From positions 1 through 14,228 of the forward strand of contig DEIW01000206.1 in assembly GCA_002352705.1 (NCBI GenBank): 14,228 nt of DNA. Direction: 5' to 3'. The DNA comes from Bacteroidales bacterium UBA2764 (GTDB taxonomy: Bacteria; Bacteroidota; Bacteroidia; Bacteroidales; Paludibacteraceae). Made by a program: the position numbers and the translations under genes. Positions 7,142-12,470 of the stretch are shown here, piece after piece (positions within the stretch are counted from its first letter, which is position 1; every line of letters starts with the position of its first letter). Under the pieces are notes generated by a model that ran no database searches, had not been told where the DNA came from, and was given only the letters and a program-made list of their open reading frames with translations.

Positions 7142-7859
7142 CTATATATTTTACAATTGAATTATACCATATATCATATGCCTCTTTCGTTAGATGCAAG
7201 CCATCATATGACAGGTTCTCAGGAAGCGCACCATCAACCACATAGGCATTATGAACATCCACATAAACGAGACTTCTTGCTGCAGCAATCTTCTCAATGA
7301 TTGTATTTGCCTCACGGATTTTTTGATTATCGCAATAATCGGATGATGCGGTTACCGGCAAGATACTCTCTACATATAATTCTGCTGCCGGCACAGCAGA
7401 ACAGATAGAATCTACTAAAACTGCATACCAATGTTCAAAATCCGACATCGTTTGGTTCTTTAGACCATTAATCCCGGCCATAAGAAATATTTTTTTCGGC
7501 TGTACAGCAGCGATAGCATCTACACGACGAAGCATCCCCTTTGTATCCTCACCTATATATCCGAGATTAATAGACTTCACATTAGGAAAAGCTTCTTGGA
7601 AATCTCCACCTGCAGTCTCGGAATCACCAAAGAAAACAACATCTACCGCCATATCTAATTTCGATATACAATTATTCCAACTCGCTACACAATCAGTATC
7701 TCTACGCTCGGGTACATAGGGTTTGTGATTTATTTTAGCCATCATACGTTTAGAGAAATCGGTTCTCACAAAAACAACGTAGTATAAGGCGCAACACGAT
7801 AGCATAAATAGTCCTGCTAAAATACCAATCCATAGTTTGTATCTTGTTTCAGTCTTCAT
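7134..7859 (-). CDS. membrane-anchored SGNH/GDSL-family hydrolase
   Basis: This 241-aa protein has a single N-terminal membrane segment (about residues 9-31, WIGILAGLFMLSCCALYYVV), which should place the catalytic domain outside the cytoplasmic membrane. The SGNH blocks are visible: FFGDSETAGG with nucleophile Ser80, NLGYIGED with Gly100, MAGINGL with Asn131, and SYDGLHL with Asp219/His222. Family members act as esterases, and in polysaccharide loci they can add or remove acetyl groups. It overlaps the next gene by 8 bp and follows the DUF1919 gene after 22 bp. With the hexapeptide acyltransferase two genes away, O-acetyl turnover or transfer on the glycan is a reasonable inference. Confidence 0.87.
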   Translation of the reverse strand: MKTETRYKLWIGILAGLFMLSCCALYYVVFVRTDFSKRMMAKINHKPYVPERRDTDCVASWNNCISKLDMAVDVVFFGDSETAGGDFQEAFPNVKSINLGYIGEDTKGMLRRVDAIAAVQPKKIFLMAGINGLKNQTMSDFEHWYAVLVDSICSAVPAAELYVESILPVTASSDYCDNQKIREANTIIEKIAAARSLVYVDVHNAYVVDGALPENLSYDGLHLTKEAYDIWYNSIVKYIDD

Positions 7860-7869
7860 AATCTTCTAA

Positions 7870-7897
7870 ACACTTTACACATTACACCATACACTTA
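7870..7897. repeat. degenerate 7-bp periodic array across the DUF1919 stop codon
   Basis: Four 7-mers can be read on the plus strand: ACACTTT, ACACATT, ACACCAT, ACACTTA. The array covers the 3' end of the DUF1919 gene and the spacer before the SGNH gene, so the last residues (KCMV) and stop codon of that protein are encoded by it. The unit ACACCAT recurs in the spacer at 9730-9757, and the overlapping string TACACCATACAC recurs in both large spacers. Confidence 0.6.
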
Positions 7898-8547
7898 CGA
7901 AGTTTCACTTCACCCGTATTCAACCAATGTACCCAATCCCATGCAGACTCCCATCTATATCTTTTCAACCACTTCGATTTATCAAACATATACATATTTA
8001 CGTACGTACCATTATCATTGGCATCTGCGGGGAGAGGAACAATATAATCAATATCTTCATATTTTCGAACAGAAAAAACAACTTTTCCTTTGCATTTAAT
8101 TTTATTAAGTGAAAGAAAGTCCTCTTTTGAAAGATATGGATCTGCACCAGCATTGTCTGTTCCAGGTCTGTCAGACATGATGATGAAGAGATTATCGTAA
8201 TTGATACGAGTCCGACGTTTGTTCCAATCGGCAGCAGCTTCTTCTTTTGAACGTGCGTGATTAAAATGAATCATCACATCTCCGCACCATGCAGTGGGGG
8301 TCGGGTCTATTCCCTCTACAAAGCGCAGTTCCTGAGACATGTAATATGGTAGATTATTGACAAAACGGATAAAATCCTTGTCATAAATCCAAAGATTAAT
8401 GGTTGGAGATAAGAATTGTTTACCTAATTTGTGATACATCACGCCGCCAATACATGTATCTGTGATAATCGTAAAATTATCATTGCGCAAGCGCATGCGA
8501 TACCATGCGTTACTTATTTTTTCATACAGTTTTACTATTTTTCTCAT
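7882..8547 (-). CDS. DUF1919 family protein (exopolysaccharide-associated)
   Basis: This 221-aa protein resembles the DUF1919 family found in exopolysaccharide and capsule loci; the biochemical role is not established. Recognisable parts are NFTIITDTCIGGVMYHKLG (24-42), SPTINLWIYDKDFIRF (47-62), an acidic and aromatic middle with FNHARSKEEAAADWNKR, DNLFIIMSDR, and KGKVVFSVRKYEDIDYI. There is no signal peptide or membrane helix. I prefer the ATG at 8547, which makes an ATGA overlap with the upstream GT2 stop; an ATG five codons earlier (8562) is possible. The C-terminal residues and stop lie in a degenerate heptamer array, suggesting the 3' end has been remodelled by repeat growth. A transferase acting on the repeat unit is possible but unproven. 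Confidence 0.82.
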   Translation of the reverse strand: MRKIVKLYEKISNAWYRMRLRNDNFTIITDTCIGGVMYHKLGKQFLSPTINLWIYDKDFIRFVNNLPYYMSQELRFVEGIDPTPTAWCGDVMIHFNHARSKEEAAADWNKRRTRINYDNLFIIMSDRPGTDNAGADPYLSKEDFLSLNKIKCKGKVVFSVRKYEDIDYIVPLPADANDNGTYVNMYMFDKSKWLKRYRWESAWDWVHWLNTGEVKLRKCMV

Positions 8548-9623
8548 TTTAAAATCCTCCATTTTTCAAGTTTGAATAATACTCTCTCCATAAAATATAC
8601 GAGCCCCCAGAGGTGGTATTTCTTCAGTCGCTGATACTGCAAGGTGGGGAAAGAGAAAGCATCATAATCATGCAGGACTGCCTGGGGAAGGATTGATTCC
8701 AGATATTCGCGGCGCTCACGCTTGATAAGTTCTGCGTTTTTTCCATACGATTCACTTACTCCGTTCATGTCAAAAATAGTGACATCAATATTGGTATATA
8801 CCGGTTTCTCCCCGCCAAGAACAATGGCACGCACATACCACTCCCAATCGGAGCATATCTTCATCTGCTCATTGTATGGCCCGTATTTCTCAAAGAGATC
8901 ACGACGGATGTATGCGCAATCATGGTTCAATGTACCTTTATAGAAATAGAGGAACGACTCCGGGGTGTACATATCGCCGCCGCATGTATCACGATTGATG
9001 ATGGTTTTGCCGTCGTAGGACTTCAACATGTTGCCATATAGAATGCTAACGGCATCCCCGTTGAGTGTTGAGCGTTTAGCGTTTAGCGAATCCAACGCAG
9101 CCATCATGCGCTCGGTAACATCAGGAGCAGCAAGAAGATCACCGGAATTCAGGATCTGGATGTAATCCGACAATTCCTTGTTCTCCACTCCGCTTTGCTT
9201 CGGTCGATCTGCTTTGCCGTACTTATCTTCACTACGTTCCGAACGATTAAAGGTATCGACGACTCTTTTGCCTAACGCAATTTCGATGCCTTTATTCTTA
9301 TCCTCAACAAGCTCGGAACGATTAAGGGAATTCACGATACGCCTACCTAAGGCGATCTCAATTCCTTTGTTCATGGCGTTGTAGATGCCGTTGTCCGGCT
9401 CGGAGAGCCATTTAACTTGAATGGTGGATTGATCAATGGTGACGCAGCGTTGCTGCTTAATGGTGTTCTCGTATTCACGAATGACATCTACGGAACCATC
9501 GGTAGAACCACCATCGATGATGATGTGCTCGATATCGCGGTAGGTTTGTGACGCTACAGAGGCAAGGGTCCTGCGCAAGCCTTCGGCGTTGTTGTAGTTT
9601 ATTGTTATTATTGATAGTTTCAT
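8544..9623 (-). CDS. GT2-family glycosyltransferase enlarged by in-frame repeat insertions
   Basis: The framework is a standard GT2 glycosyltransferase: MKLSIITINYNNAEGLRRTL (1-20), HIIIDGGSTDGSVDVI (33-48), WLSEPDNGIYNAMNKGI (72-88), DYIQILNSGD (153-162, the DXD-equivalent) and ICSDWEWYVRAI (256-267). At 359 aa it is roughly 80-100 residues longer than compact members. The excess sits in three places: residues 54-69, derived from a CACCATT/hairpin element; 94-152, containing a tandem 25-aa repeat that splits the normally continuous GIEIALG-DYIQILNSGD; and about 179-189, from a heptamer array. All keep the frame. Its start follows a 143-bp repeat-rich spacer after the ATPase gene, with no recognisable promoter of its own, so transcription probably reads through. 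Whether the enlarged enzyme still works cannot be told from sequence, though the motifs are intact. Confidence 0.9.
   Translation of the reverse strand: MKLSIITINYNNAEGLRRTLASVASQTYRDIEHIIIDGGSTDGSVDVIREYENTIKQQRCVTIDQSTIQVKWLSEPDNGIYNAMNKGIEIALGRRIVNSLNRSELVEDKNKGIEIALGKRVVDTFNRSERSEDKYGKADRPKQSGVENKELSDYIQILNSGDLLAAPDVTERMMAALDSLNAKRSTLNGDAVSILYGNMLKSYDGKTIINRDTCGGDMYTPESFLYFYKGTLNHDCAYIRRDLFEKYGPYNEQMKICSDWEWYVRAIVLGGEKPVYTNIDVTIFDMNGVSESYGKNAELIKRERREYLESILPQAVLHDYDAFSFPTLQYQRLKKYHLWGLVYFMERVLFKLEKWRILK
9060..9087 (-). repeat. degenerate heptamer array in the GT2 coding region
   Basis: On the plus strand four 7-mers follow one another: GTTGAGT, GTTGAGC, GTTTAGC, GTTTAGC. On the coding strand they give part of SLNAKRSTLNGD (residues 179-190), a stretch that interrupts the usual link between an alpha-helix (MMAALDS) and the strand ILYGNML. 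The units are less uniform than the array at 6940-6973. Confidence 0.65.
9222..9371 (-). repeat. 75-bp tandem duplication in the GT2 gene
   Basis: Two adjacent 75-bp units (9297-9371 and 9222-9296) encode two related 25-residue blocks that each begin NKGIEIALG and end SEDK or VEDK. Hand alignment gives 53 of 75 identical bases. Each unit repeats a genuine GT2 segment (NKGIEIALG) and adds a non-family segment containing NRSE. The insert then continues to about 9168 before the GT2 sequence resumes with DYIQILNSGD. Confidence 0.85.
9420..9465 (-). repeat. CACCATT/hairpin element inserted in the GT2 coding sequence
   Basis: On the minus strand this reads CACCATT, a hairpin (GCAGC, AAC, GCTGC), CACCATT, GATCAATC, CACCATT. 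It has the same plan as the element at 9633-9676 and is 31/37 identical over its hairpin half to 9691-9727. It encodes residues about 54-69 (TIKQQRCVTIDQSTIQ) of the GT2 enzyme, between a helix ending REYEN and the strand VKWLSEPD. Confidence 0.85.
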
Positions 9624-9632
9624 GATTTTAAC

Positions 9633-9676
9633 AATGGTGGATTGGTTAATGGTGAGCGCGCTACGCGCTAATGGTG
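9633..9676 (-). repeat. intergenic CACCATT/hairpin element, copy B
   Basis: On the minus strand this has CACCATT, a hairpin with 6-bp stem AGCGCG/CGCGCT and 3-nt loop, CACCATT, AACCAATC, CACCATT, then the GT2 leader. The architecture equals that of the element inside the GT2 gene: three CACCATT copies, a hairpin between the first two and an 8-nt spacer ending CAATC. It ends 10 bp before the GT2 start codon, so it is in the 5' leader of that gene. Confidence 0.82.
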
Positions 9677-9690
9677 AATTCTATTGCTTA

Positions 9691-9727
9691 TTGATTAATG
9701 GTGACGCGGCAGAGCCGCTTAATGGTG
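9691..9727 (-). repeat. intergenic CACCATT/hairpin element, copy A
   Basis: On the minus strand this reads CACCATT, a hairpin (GCGGC, TCT, GCCGC) and CACCATT followed by AATCAA. Against the copy inside the GT2 gene, the central stem pair is G-C instead of A-T, changed on both sides, which is a compensatory change. Confidence 0.82.
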
Positions 9728-9729
9728 CT

Positions 9730-9771
9730 ACACCATACACTATACACCATACACTATACATATCACTCACC
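9730..9771. repeat. heptamer array downstream of the ATPase gene
   Basis: On the plus strand the units are ACACCAT, ACACTAT, ACACCAT, ACACTAT, then degenerate ACATATC and ACTCACC. The array runs into the ATPase stop codon. It abuts CACCATT element A on its left side. Confidence 0.75.
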
Positions 9772-11098
9772 ACAGCAAATACCACATATAGAACGGCAGC
9801 GTCAGTAGCGCACCATTCCGACCTACATTGTAATCCCCGAACTTCAACGCAGAATACACATGATATTTCTCCGGATGCTTGAGCACCGTCTGCAGCGACT
9901 TTGCATTACCCGTATTTGCCTTGCATTCCAACAACGTACAGACGTCCTTGTATCGCATCACAAAATCAATTTCCAAACCGCTCTCCTTGTGGAAATAGTA
10001 CATCTTCATTCCCCGTTTCCCCATCAGATCGGCCATCAGGTTCTCGAATATCGCCCCTTTATAACTCAGCAGATTGCCTCTCAGGATATCCGACTGCGTC
10101 TCCTCGCCCAACATACTCACGAACAATCCCGTATCCGTCATATACACTTTGAACTGCTCATCAATCGCATTCCCATCCAGCGGCAACTCCGTGATCACCA
10201 GATTATAACAACGATGAATGATTCCCGCATCCTCAATCCACTGCAAGCAACCTAGATAGTCCTTACTCCGTCCACCAGGTCGAACCACCGAGTATTGAAA
10301 TTTCTTGTTCTCCTTACTCAGCTGACGCGGTATCGATTCAAAGCATTCCCGTATCCGCGGCTTGTCTTCCATCCGCGCATACTTCACCATGTCACCCTTA
10401 TACTCGTCCACTATTGCGCGTTGCACACGCCGCAAATGATTGATGTTATGCGTCGTCAGGAATGTCTCCACCGCTTCCGGCATGCCTCCAACTATCGCGT
10501 ACTCCAGCATCAACTGACGCATCCGAGCATGAATCCCGTCACCTACCGGTTCTTCTTTCTCCAAGCACTCTCGCAGGTACGCATCCACTTCCGATTTGAT
10601 TCCGTTCGCCCACAGCCATTCCTCAAAATCCATCGGGTACATCTCCACAATCGTCTCGAACCCCACCGGTATTGATGCTTGTTGTTCCTGTTGCTCCTGC
10701 TCTTTGGTCTTGTATCCGTTCACACCCAACAACGAACCTGTGCATATCACGTCATACCGTCCGTCCAAGCATAAGAACTTCAGTGCTCCACGTGCTCTCG
10801 GACAATCTTGAATCTCGTCCAGTATCAAGCATGTCTTACCAGGCACAAACTCTGCATCCGGCAAGGCTGCCGATATCGTCATCGTCAAGTAGTCCACTTT
10901 CAGCGAGTTGTTGAACAACGACACCAATGCCGGATCCTCACGAAAATCCATGTACACCACGTGTTCATAGTTCGCATACGCAAACTGTTTCACCGAGCTG
11001 GTCTTGCCGCATTGCCGTACACCTTTCACCACCAATGGCTTGCGTTTGGGCTCATTTTTCCATGCCTCCAATACGGCTTCAATCTTACGCTTATACAT
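9767..11098 (-). CDS. AAA-type ATPase with C-terminal DUF4143 domain
   Basis: This 443-aa protein is an AAA_14/DUF4143 ATPase, a family very common in Bacteroidales and of unsettled function. It shows Walker A GVRQCGKTS (26-34), Walker B LILDEIQD (91-98), a sensor-like CTGSLLG (119-125), then the family block SIPVGFETIVEMYPMDFEEW. In the C-terminal domain, EIDFVMRYKDVCTLLECKA (about 375-393) has the D...ExK arrangement of a PD-(D/E)XK-like fold. A Gln/Glu-rich insert (KTKEQEQQEQQ) lies after the sensor. By eye the gene is more GC-rich than its neighbours. It has its own promoter and leader and sits between two repeat-rich spacers that interrupt the otherwise tightly packed polysaccharide operon, so it is probably an inserted cassette rather than a biosynthesis gene. 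A defence, toxin-antitoxin-like or DNA-related role is possible but not shown. Confidence 0.93.
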   Translation of the reverse strand: MYKRKIEAVLEAWKNEPKRKPLVVKGVRQCGKTSSVKQFAYANYEHVVYMDFREDPALVSLFNNSLKVDYLTMTISAALPDAEFVPGKTCLILDEIQDCPRARGALKFLCLDGRYDVICTGSLLGVNGYKTKEQEQQEQQASIPVGFETIVEMYPMDFEEWLWANGIKSEVDAYLRECLEKEEPVGDGIHARMRQLMLEYAIVGGMPEAVETFLTTHNINHLRRVQRAIVDEYKGDMVKYARMEDKPRIRECFESIPRQLSKENKKFQYSVVRPGGRSKDYLGCLQWIEDAGIIHRCYNLVITELPLDGNAIDEQFKVYMTDTGLFVSMLGEETQSDILRGNLLSYKGAIFENLMADLMGKRGMKMYYFHKESGLEIDFVMRYKDVCTLLECKANTGNAKSLQTVLKHPEKYHVYSALKFGDYNVGRNGALLTLPFYMWYLLW

Positions 11099-11123
11099 AA
11101 CATGATTGTTTTTCAGCGATTTA

Positions 11124-11209
11124 ACATTTTTTCAAGCGACTTTCCCTTTGTTTCCTACACTTTTCCGAGCCACTTTTACATACTCCTACACACTTTTTGG
11201 AGCGACTTT
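11124..11209 (-). repeat. three 20-bp repeats at 33-bp spacing in the ATPase leader
   Basis: Copies start at 11124, 11157 and 11190, exactly 33 bp apart. In coding orientation each is AAAGT(C/G)GCT, two or three variable bases, then AAAA(A/G)TGT. Each copy contains two AAAGT-like cores 13 bp apart. They lie between the predicted transcription start (about 11209) and the ATPase ATG (11098), so they would be transcribed in the 5' UTR. Spacing of about three helical turns would suit stacked protein binding; binding on the RNA is equally possible. Confidence 0.8.
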
Positions 11210-11215
11210 CAACTG

Positions 11216-11247
11216 CAAAGGTACTACTTTTTTTTGATATACGCAAA
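11216..11247 (-). promoter_or_regulatory. Bacteroidetes-type promoter for the ATPase gene
   Basis: On the minus strand there is a perfect -7 box TACCTTTG (11216-11223, consensus TAnnTTTG) and a -33 box TTTG (11244-11247), separated by 20 bp. The spacer contains a run of eight A (11228-11235). Transcription would start near 11209 and leave a leader of about 110 nt. It is the only convincing promoter I found on the minus strand. Confidence 0.78.
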
Positions 11248-11296
11248 TTATTTAGCTATATTATTGCATTTTAGGCATTTTTTGTACCAATTTAAA

Positions 11297-11364
11297 AATC
11301 CACCATTTCACCATTTAGCAAACCTTACTTGCGTTACCATTTTACCATTTAGTGCCACAGGCAC
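11297..11364 (+). repeat. CACCATT-type repeat block with hairpin, opposite orientation
   Basis: On the plus strand this reads AATCCACCATT, TCACCATTT, a weak stem GCAA...TTGC, two TACCATTT units, then a hairpin GTGCC, ACA, GGCAC (11352-11364). The 11-mer AATGGTGGATT, present on the plus strand at 9420 and 9633, is here on the minus strand (11297-11307). CACCATT-type elements therefore flank the ATPase gene in inverted orientation. The block is more degenerate than the copies at 9633-9727. Confidence 0.65.
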
Positions 11365-11367
11365 GGA

Positions 11368-11399
11368 TCATTTCATCATTTCATCATTCCATCAATTCA
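11368..11399. repeat. 8-bp tandem array
   Basis: On the plus strand four 8-mers follow: TCATTTCA, TCATTTCA, TCATTCCA, TCAATTCA. The array runs directly into the 7-bp array on its right, and begins four bases after the hairpin at 11352-11364. Confidence 0.7.
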
Positions 11400-11433
11400 C
11401 TCTATACTCTACACTCTACACCATACACCATAC
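11399..11433. repeat. 7-bp tandem array
   Basis: On the plus strand five 7-mers follow: ACTCTAT, ACTCTAC, ACTCTAC, ACCATAC, ACCATAC. The first type resembles ACTCTTG of the array inside the GT2 gene (6940-6973), and the string TACACCATACAC recurs at 9729-9740 and 7883-7894. Confidence 0.75.
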
Positions 11434-11450
11434 ACTAATTCTGCCTTTTA

Positions 11451-11492
11451 ACCTTCGGCATTGTTATAATTTATGGTAATAATCAACAACTT
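11451..11492 (-). pseudogene. relic of the start of a GT2 glycosyltransferase gene
   Basis: Translating the minus strand from 11492 gives KLLIITINYNNAEG followed at once by a TAA stop (11448-11450). This matches the first residues of the intact GT2 at 8544-9623 (MKLSIITINYNNAEG) at 13 of 14 positions from the Lys. The two DNA segments differ at about a third of positions, largely synonymously, so this is the start of a different GT2 gene and not a recent copy. Where the ATG should be there is ATT. Everything after codon 14 is gone and replaced by repeats. It begins only 9 bp after the stop of the 11502-12470 gene, where an operon neighbour would be expected. Confidence 0.8.
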
Positions 11493-11501
11493 AATACTAC
11501 A

Positions 11502-12470
11502 TTATACATAAATCCTTCCCTTGAGGAATTTTGGTTTCTCCATCAAAACACGACACAATCTATTAATTGTCCTTTTCCATAATGGTAAACGCTGACGACA
11601 ATTGACATTATAGAACGCATTGATAATCCGTTTGTCCTCATAGATGACATCCAAAAATTTCGGATTCTCGTTCTGATTGAGTTCGGAATGCTGCAATGCC
11701 GCTTGCGTACCACAGTTTTCACCAGAGCCATCCAAACCAATATTATCCACATACGACTTACAAGGAATGATAGCCACTGCATGGTGTTCAAAATGCGCCA
11801 TCGTAAACAAAATCGACCATATATTCAAGCCCCTTTCCTGATGCATCCAGAACATCTCAAATTCATCATCTCCCATTCGATTGAAAGCCTCGCGCATGGC
11901 AGGAGAGTGCTTCATTGTTTCATAATGCGATGCAGACCAATCTGTCTTCTCCCATCTATCTTTCCATGTAGCCCATCCCCATGAGCAGTTTCTCAAACAA
12001 GCATAGGTATCATAATCGTAATCCTCCGGAATTGTCATCTTCTGTGAAGGATAAGCATAAGCTCCTATTGAGAAGACAGCAGGATAACTTTCATAGAAAT
12101 CCAACGCTTTATTCATATAACTCAAGAAAGCCGGGGATGCTACTAAATCATCCTCCATCACTATCACGCGTCCATACTTAGTTACTATATCCGTAACTCC
12201 ATCGCGTATTGAGCGTGCTAAACCTTTGTTGGCCTTTTGCACAATGATATCTACTTCTCCACACCATTGCTTGGAGTGAACAATCTTACGCACCTCTGCA
12301 TTGCGTAGCTTCAACTCATCGGTAGCATTCATTTGGGGTCCATCCACATAAATATATAGATGACTTTGGGAAGCTAAGGTGTTAGTTGCCAATGCCTCCA
12401 ATGTACGCAAGGTATGATCCGGGCGAGCGTAGGCAAAAAGGACTATTGGTGCTAATCTTACTTTTTCCAT
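11502..12470 (-). CDS. GT-A-fold glycosyltransferase
   Basis: This 322-aa protein looks like a GT-A glycosyltransferase of the kind annotated as family 2 or GNT-I-like in polysaccharide loci. Visible features are APIVLFAYARPDHTLRTLEA (7-26), LYIYVDGP (38-45), NKGLARSIRDGV (81-92), the metal-site region VIVMEDDLVASPAFLSYM (102-119) with EDD at 106-108, and NCSWGWATWKDRW (161-173), a block shared by this group. There is no membrane segment. Its ATG overlaps the end of the amidotransferase gene by 13 bp, so the two are co-translated. Downstream the operon packing is broken by the GT2 relic and the ATPase cassette. Donor and linkage are unknown. Confidence 0.85.
   Translation of the reverse strand: MEKVRLAPIVLFAYARPDHTLRTLEALATNTLASQSHLYIYVDGPQMNATDELKLRNAEVRKIVHSKQWCGEVDIIVQKANKGLARSIRDGVTDIVTKYGRVIVMEDDLVASPAFLSYMNKALDFYESYPAVFSIGAYAYPSQKMTIPEDYDYDTYACLRNCSWGWATWKDRWEKTDWSASHYETMKHSPAMREAFNRMGDDEFEMFWMHQERGLNIWSILFTMAHFEHHAVAIIPCKSYVDNIGLDGSGENCGTQAALQHSELNQNENPKFLDVIYEDKRIINAFYNVNCRQRLPLWKRTINRLCRVLMEKPKFLKGRIYV

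Larger units (their letters stand above)
11099..11501. other. 403-bp repeat-rich spacer upstream of the ATPase
   Basis: No intact gene lies here. Reading from the ATPase start to the right it holds the ATPase 5' leader with three repeats (11124-11209), a promoter (11216-11247), an AT-rich stretch with nothing recognisable (11248-11296), CACCATT-type repeats with a hairpin (11297-11364), an 8-bp array (11368-11399), a 7-bp array (11399-11433) and the broken start of a GT2 gene (11451-11492). I see no transposase fragment, tRNA or terminator. Confidence 0.7.

Noticed and set aside
9624..9766. Separate promoter for the GT2 gene at 8544-9623
   Set aside because: I found no minus-strand TAnnTTTG with a suitable -33 box in this spacer. 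The hairpins there have stems of only 5-6 bp and no T tract, so they are not convincing terminators either.
11124..11209. CRISPR-like array
   Set aside because: There are only three imperfect 20-bp copies with 13-bp gaps, inside a promoter-proximal leader and with no cas genes. The other arrays have 7- or 8-bp units without spacers.
10808..11479. 223-codon plus-strand open frame overlapping the ATPase 5' end and the spacer
   Set aside because: Its translation is rich in His, Phe and Tyr, runs antisense through Walker A and the promoter, and passes through simple repeats. It is a shadow frame.
9578..11495. Target-site duplication of about 44 bp flanking the ATPase cassette
   Set aside because: The two GT2-like starts at 9578-9623 and 11451-11495 match in protein but differ at about a third of bases, mostly silently. 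They are paralogous gene starts, not a duplication made on insertion.
9622..11501. Insertion sequence or integrase-carrying element
   Set aside because: No transposase, integrase or fragment of one is visible in any frame around the ATPase. The repeats are too short and degenerate to be classical IS ends.
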